Shown piece by piece: positions 11,848-22,780 of a DNA stretch of 64,000 nt (the first letter of the stretch is position 1; the number at the start of each line of letters is the position of its first letter). The stretch is taken from positions 13,286,001-13,350,000 of the forward strand of contig CM051515.1 in the NCBI GenBank assembly GCA_028015205.1. The letters are read 5' to 3'. A program made the position numbers and the translations under genes. The notes under the pieces are model-generated. The model had not been told where the DNA came from. It saw only the letters and a program-made list of their open reading frames with translations, and searched no databases. Origin of the DNA: Mytilisepta virgata. Lineage: Eukaryota; Mollusca; Bivalvia; Mytilida; Mytilidae.

Positions 11848-11985
11848 ACCTTGGTTTTTGGTCTTCCAAATGTTTCGGTTTTAATGCTGCTGATGAGAGG
11901 TAACTCCTAGAAATGTGTCGTATACAGCATACTATAAATTTACTATATCTAATATTAGTATCTTTGGATTGTTATTTTTTAAGCT
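11848..11985 (+). mobile_element. Retrozyme monomer fragment
   Basis: Homologous to the ribozyme-bearing part of the 375-bp repeat unit in the arrays at 18322-19736 and 22196-22833: it shares GGTCTTCCAAATGTTTCGG, the hammerhead core and TTTACTATATCTAATATTAG. It covers only about a third of a monomer and stands alone, not in tandem. Confidence 0.7.
11884..11930 (+). ncRNA. Type I hammerhead ribozyme motif (copy 1)
   Basis: In order: stem I strand ATGCTG; core CTGATGA; stem II GAGG-loop-CCTA; core GAAA; a minimal stem III; cleavage triplet GTC ending at 11919; spacer GTATA; and CAGCAT, the exact complement of ATGCTG. The closing pair of stem II is G opposite A here, so activity may be weak. 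Confidence 0.65.
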
Positions 11986-11987
11986 CG

Positions 11988-12400
11988 CAACTGGGACTGC
12001 CGGTGCAATCATAAACACAGATGCGCCAGATGTTTTCCGATATGACAAGGGGTGATTCGTTTCGTATTTGACACTATTGATAACATTTATTGTATCGGTC
12101 ATACAATTGGCAACATATCTGTTGAATATTAATCCATGACTTCATATTAAAACAAAATCGGAAAAGAATGAAGTTATACTTCAGCCGTCGTTTATAAAAA
12201 TGTGGTACACGGGAGCATATGTCTATAAACTGCAACTTCTCGGTTACATGTTACGTTTTATTAAATAAATTTAGACTCTCTACGACTTACTACCAACGGT
12301 GAATATTTTTTGGTCTTTAATAACTATAATACAACCACTTGAATTTGGTAAATCGACATCTATTTGCTATCGTGTACAACAGATGAGGCAAACAGCAAAT
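11988..12400 (+). repeat. Dispersed repeat; paralogous site lacking the retrozyme array
   Basis: 11988-12055 matches the complement of 19741-19805, and about 12062-12400 matches the complement of 18320 down to about 17990. The two sequences that flank retrozyme array 1 are therefore contiguous here. A further part (12209-12335, with ACTACCAACGGTGAATA) recurs at 16733-16865. Fragments of reading frames exist, but no protein is recognised. Confidence 0.6.
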
Positions 12401-12985
12401 TTAAAACAAAAAATGCAATCGGGAAAATTTTTAGAGCCATACCTTATAAATTCAAAATATATTAATTTTGCTTTATGTAATCCAGATATTAATTCCAAAA
12501 TATATTTATTTGTATATTATGCTGTATATTATGAGTATTGTAAATATTAATGTTATCCATGTTATCTGCATTCCATGAATAACTCAGATTAATTATATAC
12601 ACATCGCATTCAAATCTGGATAAAAGGAATTCCGCATAATACACTCCCCAAAACAGAGGATTAAATTCAATTTTGTTTTCCGATATATGGATATGTATCA
12701 CGTGTATGTTCAAATCTGGAAGATTTAAATTTGTCTTTCATCAACGTTGATAAGAAAGTTGTAGTGTCGCTAGTATTTACCGATACATGTTATATTGTAG
12801 ATAACGTCTGTACCACACACATATGTATCATAAACCTGGTGTCTTCAATTTAAAATTTTACTTGGCAAGATATTAAAGGGATTACATTTTTGTTCTTTGT
12901 AGTGGGTGAAAAAAATGAGTGAAATATTTTTTTAAATGAATGGAATTAACACAATATCAGATCACATGAAGTGGATATACATGTC
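12401..12985. other. No gene seen
   Basis: AT-rich, no supported frame. Confidence 0.5.
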
Positions 12986-13130
12986 CTTAGTCACCGACCA
13001 TTTTATTACTGAGGGGGGGGGGGGTGTGGAAAAAAATATATGTCCATGTTTTGTCTAAAAATTTGTTTTCTCTCCCTCTGTGACCAAAAACAATCTGTAT
13101 TTTGTGGTTTTGAGAAATATTTATGAATTT
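12986..13130. mobile_element. One end of the G-rich-terminus TIR element
   Basis: Starts TTAGTCACCGACCATTTTAT, then ACTGA and a G run, then AT-rich TATGTCCATG phrases. This matches the left end of the complete element at 44051-45049. The opposite end is missing. Confidence 0.6.
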
Positions 13131-13299
13131 CAAAAACATTTGGTTTTCCGGTTGTTATCCGACAAATACAATATTTTCGACCGATGGTCACAGCACAACG
13201 GCAATTAGTCATATTAATTCTTAACTGAAAATGGAATGACCATAAAACCAGTGTAACCCAACCACTTGTCAGTGTCTGTATCAAGTTAGACTATCCTGA

Positions 13300-13590
13300 C
13301 TCTGTTGTATGTGTTTTGTGCTCTTTGATGTTAGTTTTGTTTAAGCCTTCTAAGCCTGAGGTTCTGTCGAATGGACGGTGTGAGTTGGTGTTATTTTTGT
13401 CTGAGCTTGAGGTTCTGTCGAATAAATGGTGCTGTTACTGTTAGTTTTGTCTGAGCGTGAGGTTCTGTCGAATTGATGGTATCAGTTGATGTTATTTTTG
13501 TCTGATCCCGAGGTTCAGTCGAATTAATGATGTTATTTTTGTCTGAGACTGAGACTGTATCGAATGGATGGTGTCAGTTGATGATACACT
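13300..13590 (+). repeat. Minisatellite, about 50-57 bp unit, five copies
   Basis: Units contain GTTATTTTTGTCTGAGC, then CTGAGGTTCTGTCGAAT, then GGATGGTGTCAGTTGATG, with substitutions. The same unit occurs three times at 16455-16615, 3 kb away, so the two arrays share an origin. The DIRS-like remnant lies between them. Confidence 0.8.
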
Positions 13591-14440
13591 CTTTACGCTC
13601 ATTATCTAATATGATAAAATAAATTATAAAATATTCATTTTGCCGATAGCCCAGTAAAACTAGTGGACACCGCAATTTATTATAAATTACAAATATTTAT
13701 GATACAGATTCTGCCAATTGATTATCAATATAATGAATATAGCATTAAATAGTAACCGAATATAAAAAATGAAGGAAAAATAAGAAACATTAAAGTATTA
13801 CTTAAATAATATTCTCCATCACTGACGACCCCGCCGGCCGGGAAGAGCAATAAATCTTGAAAATTTATGAAACCTGCATCCGGTCCCATTGCGAAAGTCA
13901 TCTCAAGAGCTATACCCAGACGTGTATAAATAGTTGAAATAAAATATTTGTATAACAAAACTACTTATTTTTAAATATAAAAAAATGAACTTTGGAACTT
14001 TTCCTGTTGCCTTGTACGCTACTAATTTTAACATACTTAAAACGCGCTCTCTACTGCTGTATAACTGATAGGTTTGTTTTTATAAATAGGTTTAGCAACA
14101 CTCTGTGATCTCAATATGGGTTAAAAAAAATAAAATGCCCGGATTTGGGATCTGAACCAGATAACAATATATTACGTAAATAAATGTTAACAGGACAAGC
14201 AGAAGTAACGCCATTTGATATTAAAATCTCATTCCCTTGTCGGTATTGGTCAGTCTTACTGCTTGAACTAAAACTCTTAATCTACCCTTAAAAAAATGTG
14301 CAGATCTTTGAATTTTAGTTTACTAACTTAATCAAATCTGAGAAACCAAAGCAAGACAATACTATCAAGGTTAGGTCCTTAACTGCTAATAGATCTGTTG
14401 AATTTTCATACATTGTACACAATTTTATGAACATATCTAT
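13591..14440. other. No gene seen
   Basis: AT-rich, no supported coding sequence. Confidence 0.5.
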
Positions 14441-14449
14441 ATTTACAGG

Positions 14450-16215
14450 ATCTTTCTTACAAACGTGTACTATTTAATCGTTTTGCAAATTCTAAAAGTG
14501 ATTTAACAAAAGATTTATTATCTGTAGGATCATTAAAGCCATTCAGATCATGAGGCCAACTAATGTACCTTCTGTCTTTTCTTTCTCAGATCTGTGCAAC
14601 ACAGTCGGGATCAAATACGGAGGAGAAACGAACCAGTTATTATTGCCTTTCAAATTTTGTGTAAAAGCATCTATTGGCTCTGTACCTGGGTACCAAGTTT
14701 TAGAATAAAATCGCTGACATTGTGTATTGTAGTGCGTTGCGAATCTGTTTACACTATAAGGACCCCGTGTTCTATTCAAATCCATAAAAACACCGTGGTT
14801 AATTGACCAGTCGTCATTATCGGTGTTTCTACTCAAGTTGTCTGCATATTGATTTACAAATCTGGGTACCCAATTTAAATGAAGAGCAACGTTTTTACTT
14901 GAACATAAATTATATTTATCCTGGCAATGTTTTGTAATTTGTCTTTCCTACTGCCTACCTTTAATATATGTGAAACATTTTTATTGTCAGAATTAACATT
15001 AATAGTATTATTTTCATGAGTAAACAAAACTCGTTTCACGCATTCTAATTCGCGCCATGTCTACCTGTCTAACATTTCATCCCTGGACCAGTTCCGTGAC
15101 ATCTCTGTATCAATAATATCTTGCTGAGTGGAAAAATATCAACCAAAACCTACATCTGAGGCATCACAAAAAATGTAAAAATCTGACACAATGATCTTTC
15201 CAAAAACAAAATTTTCTGTTAATGCATCGTTTGAAATTTTCACGGGAGCTTCCCAACTAGCCCTATTTATGATGCATTCGTACACATATCTAGTATTAAA
15301 CCTGACTTTGTCACCAAAGAAAATTTTCATCGAATTCAACTGACCTACTATGTTAGTCAAAAATCTAGCACTGAACAACAATTCACCGTTCGCGATTTCT
15401 TTAGATAATTTTATAAGGCTATTTTCAGCTTTATCGATTCTCTCTTCGTTTACATAGATTTTACCCATTTTTGTGTCCCAAGTATATCATAGCCGTTTAA
15501 TTTCTTGGCTTGTCTCCTAATAACACTTTTCGTTTGCTATCAAAAACCCCAAACTTTCCAATACTTGTTTAACCTCGAGGTTTTTACAGCTTTCCATATC
15601 ACAATCACCGGATAACCCGTCATCTAAAAACATGTTCCCCTTGTTCTCAGATGATTAACAACTTCTCGTAGTACCTTAGTAAATATATATCCCGCTGTCG
15701 AAATACCAAATGGTAGTACATTGAAAGGAAATATTTTATTGTGCCACCAATTTCGAATGCGAAACAAAAAAAATGTTCTGTGCATTTCTGCAATTAAAAT
15801 GTGGTTATACGCTGATTTTAAGTCGTAACTGTAGAGGAAATCACCTTTCTGAAACAAATCTCCAGCAATTTTTGTGTCGTCATATTTATGTATAAATTTA
15901 AAGAAATGCGGGTTAAGATGTCTGCAGTCTAATACTAACCTAGGTTTGTTCTTATTATATGCAACTGTTAAGGGATTTACTACTAATGGTTTGTTCTTTA
16001 ATTCGGAAATGCATTTTTAAGCAATAAATTGCTAATCTCTGTTTGAACAAATTATGGATTGCTTAGAGAAGATTTATTATTCTTTAGAACAATTGATTCT
16101 TGTTCTGTTTTAAAAGGTATTTTGTAACCGTTCTCGATGACATGTAAGATATGTGTATTGTTTGTTATTGATTTCCAAACACCTATTTTTTGCGACTGAG
16201 AAATCTCTTGTTGAG
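14450..16215 (-). pseudogene. DIRS-like retroelement remnant (RT and RNase H)
   Basis: Read on the minus strand, conserved blocks appear in the order expected for the polyprotein: a pre-RT segment (16205-16000), NPLTVAYNKNKPRLVLDC then RHLNPHF (about 15980-15900), SYDLKSAYNHI and NVLPFGISTAGYIFTKVLR (15857-15624), a connection region (15468-15160), FCDASDVGFG and TWREL of RNase H (about 15160-15050), and RFATHYNTQCQRFYSKTWYPG through DAFTQN and NNWFVSPP (14836-14543). The 'FGIS..YIFTKVLR' and 'RFAT.YN' signatures fit DIRS elements, which also carry a tyrosine recombinase; none is seen here. Several stops and frame changes interrupt it, one replacing the residue after FCDASDVGFG. No long terminal repeats are visible. 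It is inactive. Confidence 0.75.
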
Positions 16216-16454
16216 CTTGTTGTATAATGACTAAATTTTGAACTTCGTTGCATCTTTACCTTGAGTAGATATCCCGGTGTACATTTTGCGTGTTGCCCTG
16301 TCAGACTTGTGCTAGAGAATGCTTACCTCAATTTCAAATAAAAACACGTGATGATTATCACATGATACATACATGTACATAGTATTTATATTAACATTCC
16401 CTAGTACGTTAGTACAATAATTACTCGCTATACTAACGAAACTTGAGTAATTTT

Positions 16455-16615
16455 ACTTATTTTTGTCTGAACCTGAGGTTCCGTCGAATGGATGGTGTCA
16501 ATTGAGTTATATTTGTCTAAGCCTGAGGTTCTGTTGAATGGATAGTGTCAGTTGATGTTATATTTGTCTGAGCCTGAGGGTCCGTCGAATGGATCGTGTC
16601 AGTTGATTGGTATGT
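16455..16615 (+). repeat. Minisatellite, three units, same family as 13300-13590
   Basis: Three units with TTGTCTGAGCCTGAGG, CCGTCGAATGGATGG and GTGTCAGTTGATG. Confidence 0.8.
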
Positions 16616-16732
16616 CATTGTTGGTCTTTACTGTGATCCATTTTGTTGTTATTTATTGTGTAACTTTTGAATAATATCTGACACATAGTAATGAAGAATA
16701 TTCATGCGTCGTTAAATGAACATTTGGTCCAT

Positions 16733-16865
16733 GAGAGCATATTTCTTTACAACTGCAACTCCTTGTTCGCATGTAACGTTTTATTAAATAAATTAAGACT
16801 CTCCAGGACATTACTACCAACGGTGAATACTTTTTGATCTTGAATACAGTACTACTGAAAATAGA
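16733..16865 (+). repeat. Dispersed repeat fragment (as 12209-12335)
   Basis: Shares GAGCATAT, AACTGCAACT, ACGTTTTATTAAATAAAT and ACTACCAACGGTGAATA in order with the 12-kb copy. Confidence 0.65.
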
Positions 16866-17889
16866 CACATCAATGACCAACAGTTCAGTTCCTGACTATA
16901 TTTAGAGGCATATAAAACCTACGGTGGGTTAAACTAATTGTGTTGGATCCTATACAAACCCACCCCATAATTTGTTGTCACAGATGATCCTAAAAATAAA
17001 TTGTAGACTGACTTGCATGTAATAATATGTTGTTTTAATTAGAAAATGAAATAAATAACAAATGCGGCCGAAGAGGTCGTACAGATACTGTCTCACGGTC
17101 AAGTCTTTCAATCGTGAGGTCCTAATTCTCGCCTTTGTAGGAAAGATTCGTAAGCTGAATAATACATAAACGTTATGGAAAACTAAAACAAAATAATCAT
17201 TTAAAAGAGAGGAAAAAGATTTCATTGTTTATCTGCGTTAGGGAGCCCTTAAGTTATGCTAATACTAATGAAAAACAATGTTTAAGAAGAGTTGCATGTA
17301 ATTAATAAGACCTGAGTCCAACAGAAAAAAACTGCCTACATTTTGCCCCTTTAGAAAAAATAATATGGCAGAAATAAATTTTCTTACATAGAGTGTATGA
17401 GAAAAAAACCTGTCGCTCTAGTTCGAAATACATAATCCGGCCTGGACAAAATTTCCAGCCATCCCCTCCGCACCCCATGAAAATCTAATAGTCTGTGCCT
17501 GATAAAATCATTTTAATATCTCCGAATTGATTGCTTTGTGTCATGCCATGAGCTTGAAATGTATGAAATATTTTTTTATGAAATAATCTAGAATTTTATC
17601 TGAAAGCAGTTTGGTTTCTCTAATCTGGAAAGTCTTGTTACTCTTTGTAAGGTTGTGCAGAGAGACATGATCCTTTAAATTTCATGAACTACCCATTTTG
17701 TACTGTCTTTATTGTATCAAACGGTCTAACACATGAAGAGGGAGACAGGAGAAAGACGACATCATTTACTCCATAATATTCATATCTATCATTCGTAATA
17801 TTCCATGTGTGATAGATACAATTCGGCGTAGAAAAAATAGATGACTGAAGATAAATGCATAGGTTGTTAACGATTTGCAAGATCTGCTG
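16866..17889. other. No gene seen
   Basis: AT-rich; the minus-strand frame of about 90 codons at 16950-17225 shows no recognisable domain. Confidence 0.45.
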
Positions 17890-17995
17890 TCAATGTTTGC
17901 CATGACAATATTGGTCTGCTCTCAATGTTTGCCATGACAATATTGATCTGCTCTCAATGTTTGCCATGACAATATTGATCTGCTGTTCAAGACAA
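17890..17995. repeat. 36-bp tandem repeat, three copies
   Basis: Unit: TCAATGTTTGCCATGACAAT followed by ATTGATCTGCTC. Three nearly perfect copies adjoin the left flank of retrozyme array 1. Confidence 0.85.
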
Positions 17996-18320
17996 CAACA
18001 TGTTGACCGGCGAAATCCAAATGATTGTATTAAAGTTATTAAACAAAACACAGGGTCCTCCGGTGGTAGAATGGTCGATATTAGCCTAGATTTCTTCCAT
18101 AAAACGTAGATTGTGACCATGGAGTTGCATTTTGTATTAAATATGCTCCTACGGACCAAATTTGTACTAAAGACGGCTGAAGCATAACTAAATTCGTTTC
18201 GCATTTTGTTTTAAGGTGAAGTCATAGATTTATATTCAACAGACAAGTTGCCTATTGTATGACCGATACGGGAAACCACCACATATTACTAAATAAATGT
18301 TATTAATAGTGTCAATTGCG
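17996..18320 (-). repeat. Flank of retrozyme array 1 (dispersed repeat)
   Basis: The complement matches 12062-12400 in order, including GACACTATT, ATCGGTCATACAAT, TATGACTTCA and ACTTTAATACAATCA. No protein is recognised in it. Confidence 0.6.
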
Positions 18321-18369
18321 AAAAATAACAATCCAAAGATACTAATATTAGATATAGTAAATTTATACT

Positions 18370-18416
18370 ATGCTGTATACAACGCATTTCAAGGAGTTAC
18401 CTCTCATCAGCAGCAT
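18370..18416 (-). ncRNA. Type I hammerhead ribozyme motif (copy 2)
   Basis: Minus strand: ATGCTG, CTGATGA, stem II GAGG-loop-CCTT, GAAA, TGC, cleavage triplet GTT (GTC in most copies; T still fits the NUH rule), GTATA, CAGCAT. All core bases are intact. Confidence 0.75.
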
Positions 18417-18749
18417 TAAATCCGAAACAATTGTAAGACCAAACACCAAACTTATTTTAAACCAGAAGTATTCATAACCAAAAATACCAAAATAGGAAGC
18501 CGAATTTCAGCTAAGGAGATCTACCATTTGCAATACAAGGAATGAACCCTTAGTATTTCTATAATTTTTGAATTTTGCTAAATACTGGTAATTTCTGTAA
18601 CAAATCAATGAATAATCATGTCAGACAAGTCTGACGACTGGGTTGGTGAATACCCTCGGGGAATAGGGTCCACCCTGCAGAGGCATCGTCCGAGGAGTTT
18701 CAAAATAACAATCCAAAGATACTAGTATTAGATATAGTAAATTTATACT

Positions 18750-18796
18750 CTGCTGTATACGATGCATTTCAAGGAGTAACCTCTCATCAGCAGCAT
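18750..18796 (-). ncRNA. Type I hammerhead ribozyme motif (copy 3)
   Basis: Core CTGATGA and GAAA intact, stem II GAGG/CCTT intact, cleavage triplet ATC, stem I with one outer mismatch. A loop base differs from copy 2, as expected for neutral drift. Confidence 0.75.
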
Positions 18797-19115
18797 TAAA
18801 TCCAAAAGAATTGGAAGACCAAACACCAAACTTATTTTAAGCCAGAAGTACTCATAACCAAAAATACCGAAATAGGAAGCCGAATTTCAGCTAAGGATAT
18901 CTACCATGTGCAATACAAGGAATGAGGCCTTAGTATTTCTATTATTTTTGAATTTTGCTAAATACTTGTAATTTCTGTAACAAATCAATGAATAATCATG
19001 TCAGACAAGTCTGACGACTGGGTTGGCGAATACCCTCGGGGACCTAGGGCATCGTCCGAGGAGTTTCAAAATAACAATCCAAAGATACTAATATTAGATA
19101 TAGTAAATTTATACT

Positions 19116-19162
19116 ATGCTGTATACGACGCATTTCAAGAAATTAACTCTCATCAGCAGCAT
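19116..19162 (-). ncRNA. Type I hammerhead ribozyme motif (copy 4)
   Basis: Core CTGATGA, GAAA and GTC intact. Stem II has changed to GAG...CTT with a new loop, but three pairs remain. Stem I ATGCTG/CAGCAT is perfect. Confidence 0.7.
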
Positions 19163-19495
19163 TAAATCCGAAACAATTGGAAGACCAAACACCAAATTTA
19201 TTTTAAACTAGAAGTACTCATAACCAAAAATACCGAAATAGGAAGCCGAATTTTAGCTAAGGAGATCTACTATGTGCAATACAAGGAATGAAGTGTTAAT
19301 ATTTCTATTATTTTTTAATTTTGCTAAATACTGGTAATTTTTGTAACAAATCAATGAATAATCATGTAAGATAAGTCTGACGACTGGGTTTGTGAATACC
19401 CTCGGGACCTAGGGTCCACCCTGTATAGGCACCGTCTAAGGAGGATCAAAATAACAATCCAAAGATACTAATATTAGATATAGTAAATTTATACT

Positions 19496-19540
19496 ATGCT
19501 ATCAAAAACATTTCAAGGAGTTACCTCTCATCAGCAGCAT
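19496..19540 (-). ncRNA. Broken hammerhead ribozyme motif (copy 5)
   Basis: CTGATGA, stem II and GAAA are intact, but the stem III/cleavage region is replaced by a T-rich run and the inner stem I strand is altered (GATAGCAT), so self-cleavage is not expected. Confidence 0.6.
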
Positions 19541-19740
19541 TAAATCCGAAACAATTCGAAGACCAAATACCGAAATAGGAAGCCGAATTTCAGCTAAGGA
19601 GATTTAACATGTGCAATACAAGGAAGGAACCGTTAGTATTTCTATTATTTTTTAATTTTGCTAAATACTGGTAATTTCTGAAACAAATTAATGAATAATC
19701 ATGTCAGACAAGTCTGACGACTTGGTTGGCGAATACTCAC

Positions 19741-19905
19741 CCACTTGTCATATAGGAAAACATCTGTCGCAGCTGTGTTAGCGAGTGCATCGGCATTCCC
19801 AGTTGCCCGTATGTGTATTATTAGGTAAATAGTAAATGAATCCATCATATTCACACAAAATGTCTTGAATTTTATTTGCAGTGGGAAAGAGATCACAGCA
19901 GATTT
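19741..19905 (-). other. Array flank with a short coding-like frame
   Basis: The minus strand reads ATGNADALANTAATDVFLYD and a related version occurs on the plus strand at 12000-12052 (NTDAPDVFRYDK). The pattern loosely resembles the end of a C1q domain (GDxVW-type motif), a family expanded in bivalves, but it is too short to assign. Confidence 0.25.
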
Positions 19906-20074
19906 TGTAGAAGGATGACGGTACCATTTTTACAAGGTTGTATATTTGCGTTTTTTTTTTTTTGTCAAATGTTTAGCAAAGCATGATTTAATCTTTTATA
20001 AACATCAATTAACGTCATATATATGTCTGTCTTGTTGTGGTATGTATGTCTATACTGAAAGATAAAAATATATG

Positions 20075-20285
20075 TGTTTGTTTAGTTGGGGTTTAACGCC
20101 GTTTTCAGCACATTTTGGCTATTTCGCGGCGGCCAGTTTTTATTGGTGGAGGAAGCCGGAGTACCCGGAGAGAACCACCGACCTTCGGTAGGAAAATTGG
20201 CAATCCTTGTCAATTAAGATCGGAGTCGAACACACCCCGCCACAGGTGAGATTTGAACTCACAACCCCACAATATATGTGGGTTA
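20075..20285 (-). mobile_element. Bivalve-type SINE
   Basis: Read on the plus strand: GTTTAGTTGGGG, TTTAACGCCGTTTTCAGCA, GGCTATTTCGCGGCGGCCAG, GGAGGAAGCCGGAGTACCCG, GACCTTCGGTAGG, and TGAGATTTGAACTCACAACC. The last phrase complements a tRNA B-box-like GAGTTCAAATCTCA, so the element is probably tRNA-derived and lies on the minus strand. A second copy is at 63490-63680. Confidence 0.7.
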
Positions 20286-20289
20286 ATTA

Positions 20290-21215
20290 GACTATAATTA
20301 TGTTATCATCCGCCCTATCAAAAATATGAATTGGCCGGAAGGATTTTATTTCTAATAAAATAGATCAAATCCTGTTGTCAACTTATATTTGGCAAGGCCA
20401 ATGGTATGAACATTCTCATGGGCTAGATCAGGGATAGAAGACTCAATTAAACTACATACAAAATGTTTGTACATTTGAAATCAAACATTTTGTTGGAAAT
20501 AGACTAGAAAAATTTCTGAAAGTAACATTCCTTAAAAGATGAAACAAATAAGGGACGGACCGATTTTCAAGGGGCAGGTAGAGGTATAATCTGTCATTTA
20601 ACTTTAATTGGCCTAACCAATGCAATACTTTAACAGAATACGAAAAAATAATCAAGGCTCATCTTGAAAATAAACAATGATCGAGCTAAAAGATCCAACC
20701 AACGCAAATTCAAGTTGGCCGTTAGCATTTTCAGAATACAAATAACACTAAAAAACGCTGACACATATAAATAATGTAAGGAACATAATGTTGTGTGTTG
20801 TTTTTTTTTAAGTACCTGGTTAACATTTCCAAAAGAATAAAAAAAGTAATAAAATAGTGCGGAAGACAAAGTTTTTATCCTAAAGAGAAGGAGAATTTGT
20901 GAGAACAATACGAGAATACAAATCTTACAAAGATGTAATGAAAAGAATAAAATACATGTATTACAACGAGACACAACAAACAACAAAACATAAAGGGGTA
21001 AACATATTGTTCTTTCTTTACATCACTTATCAAACCTTTGTCAGTTATCCCCAATAAGGAAGTAAACAAAGAGACATAAATGAAATTGTCTCTCTGTGGT
21101 GCTCAAGGGTACGGGTAGGCTATTTTATTAGCTCCCTTTCGTAACTTGGCTAAGGGCAATAACTGACTGATATTACTCATTTACATGCACTGAAGTATCT
21201 TATATGAAAAGTGTA
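20290..21215. other. No gene seen
   Basis: The long hydrophobic minus-strand frames at 20630-21069 come from A-rich plus-strand sequence and show no family signature. Confidence 0.4.
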
Positions 21216-21218
21216 AAT

Positions 21219-21500
21219 CCTACTAAGGCCTTATCAAATTGATTTTTAGTTCTTTGGATTTCGTCGCTCAAATTTTTGGACTTGTAAATTTTAAGAAAAA
21301 ACATTTTGCCGCTTTATTTTGCAAAAAATGCTGGAAATTTTCCCAAAATTTTTCATTTTTCAGAAATTAAAAATAAAAAGTGTTCACCAGCTCCGAGAAT
21401 TTGATCAAAATCGGACTTTTTTCCATTGTTTGCAATATTTTAGTTTAAAAAATTGTGTCGCATGGAGATTTGATCTTCGCTTGTAAAAAAACTAGTCCTC
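21219..21500. repeat. Diverged copy of the GGCCACACC MITE family
   Basis: Shares TTTTTAGTTCTTTGGATTTC, GTCGCTC, TTTTGCCGCTT and CATTTTTCAGAAATTAAAAA with the complete element at 49863-50180. Its outer ends are eroded. Confidence 0.55.
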
Positions 21501-22195
21501 AAGAAAATATTAGAATAAAATGTTGCTTGCTAAAAGAACTGAAAACTTGTTAGGTGTGGTTATAGCCATTGATAGCTAAGATCTTAAATCTCACTGAAGA
21601 TATCTAGTCTTATTTGTGAGATCTCTATTGGCCAAGTAATTTGTGACAGTAAGAAATTAAGTGTGAAATGTACCCATTATAAAAAAGGTAGTACATTTAT
21701 AGTCAATATTATTTGGTTTTTTTTGTTAATATAACCTCTGTGAATAATTTATTTTTATCATAATAAATAGCTACAATATGTAGTTGACTTTAATAGAAGC
21801 AGTATTTGTCAATAGTACATACTGTAGCTTGGTAGAGATATATACAGTTGATTCTCGTTGTCTTGAAATTTCGGTTATGTCGAATTTTTTCTGGTCCCGA
21901 GCAGACCGGCAGAGGACATTTCAGTAAAATGGCAATCCAAAAGAGTGGAAAAAGTGGACATTTGAGGGAAGGAAAAATAGCCCAAAAGAGTGAAATCTGA
22001 ATAACCAGATGGACATTTGAGCGAAAACAAAATTAGCGAAAAAGAACGAAATCTAAAAAACCATATGGACATTTGAACGACAAAAGAAAGACACGTTATG
22101 TAGTAGTACCTCTTCCGTTAGCCAGACAAGGGTCTATTAACCCCCGCTCACCACGGGGAAGTATGATTTTGAGCCGGATCAATGAACTTTAATTA
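21501..22195. other. No gene seen
   Basis: Includes short repeats with CATATGGACATTTGA / AGATGGACATTTGAG and AATGTCCTCTG phrases (21900-22080), probably a small degenerate tandem repeat. Confidence 0.4.
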
Positions 22196-22355
22196 ATTAA
22201 ATTCAAAAATAATAGAAATACTAAGGGTTCATTCCTTGTATTGCACATGGTAGATCTCCTTAGCTGAAATTTGGCCTCCTATTTCCGTATTTTTGGTTGA
22301 ATACTTCTTGTTTAGTATAAGATTGGTTTTTGGTCTTCCAAATGTTTCGGTTTTA

Positions 22356-22402
22356 ATGCTGCTGATGAGAGGTAACTCCGTGAAATGCGTCGTATACAGC
22401 AT
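22356..22402 (+). ncRNA. Type I hammerhead ribozyme motif (copy 6)
   Basis: ATGCTG, CTGATGA, GAGG-loop-CCGT (stem II weakened by one change), GAAA, TGC, GTC with cleavage expected after 22391, GTATA, CAGCAT. Confidence 0.7.
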
Positions 22403-22733
22403 AGTATAAATTTACTATATCTAATATTAGTATCTTTGGATTGTTATTTTGAAACTCCTGGGATGATGCCTCTGCTGGTGGACCATAGGTCTCCGAGGGT
22501 ATTCGCCAACCAAGTCGTCAGACTTGTCTGACATGATTATTCATTGATTTGTTACAGAAATTACCAGTATTTAGCAAAATTCAAAAATAATAGAAATACT
22601 AAGGGTTCATTCCTTGTATCGCACATGGTAGATCTCCTTAGCTGAAATTTGGCTTCCTTTTTCGGCATTTTTGGTTGAGCACTTCTTGTTTAATATAAGT
22701 TAGGTTTTTGGTGTTCCAAATGTTTCGGTTTTA

Positions 22734-22780
22734 ATGCTGCTGATGATAGGTAACCCCTTAAAATGCGTCGTATACAGCAT
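22734..22780 (+). ncRNA. Broken hammerhead ribozyme motif (copy 7)
   Basis: CTGATGA and GTC are present and stem I is perfect, but the essential GAAA reads AAAA, so it should be inactive. Confidence 0.6.

Larger units (their letters stand above)
18322..19736 (-). mobile_element. Retrozyme-like tandem array 1 (four monomers)
   Basis: Four head-to-tail units start at 18322, 18702, 19068 and 19448. The first three are 380, 366 and 380 bp; the last is shortened to about 289 bp by an internal gap after ACCAAATACCGAAATAGG. Each unit runs, on the plus strand, from AAAATAACAATCCAAAGATA to a segment with GACAAGTCTGACGAC and ACCCTCGGGG. On the minus strand each unit carries a hammerhead ribozyme core. 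There is no coding capacity. Tandem units of a few hundred bases with type I hammerheads and no protein are the definition of animal retrozymes. Confidence 0.8.

Noticed and set aside
14594..14806. Plus-strand frame over the DIRS-like remnant
   Set aside because: The minus strand carries the RFATHYN and DAFTQN signature; the plus frame is its shadow.
17890..17995. CRISPR-like short tandem repeat
   Set aside because: Three 36-base units follow each other without spacers, in a eukaryotic genome; it is a small minisatellite.
19741..19905. Calling a C1q-domain gene from the short minus-strand frame
   Set aside because: The resemblance is a few residues and the duplicate at 12000 does not extend it; left as a weak note only.
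20630..21069. Hydrophobic minus-strand frames resembling a membrane protein
   Set aside because: The T-rich minus strand gives Phe/Leu-rich peptides by composition; no start context, splice sites or family motif.
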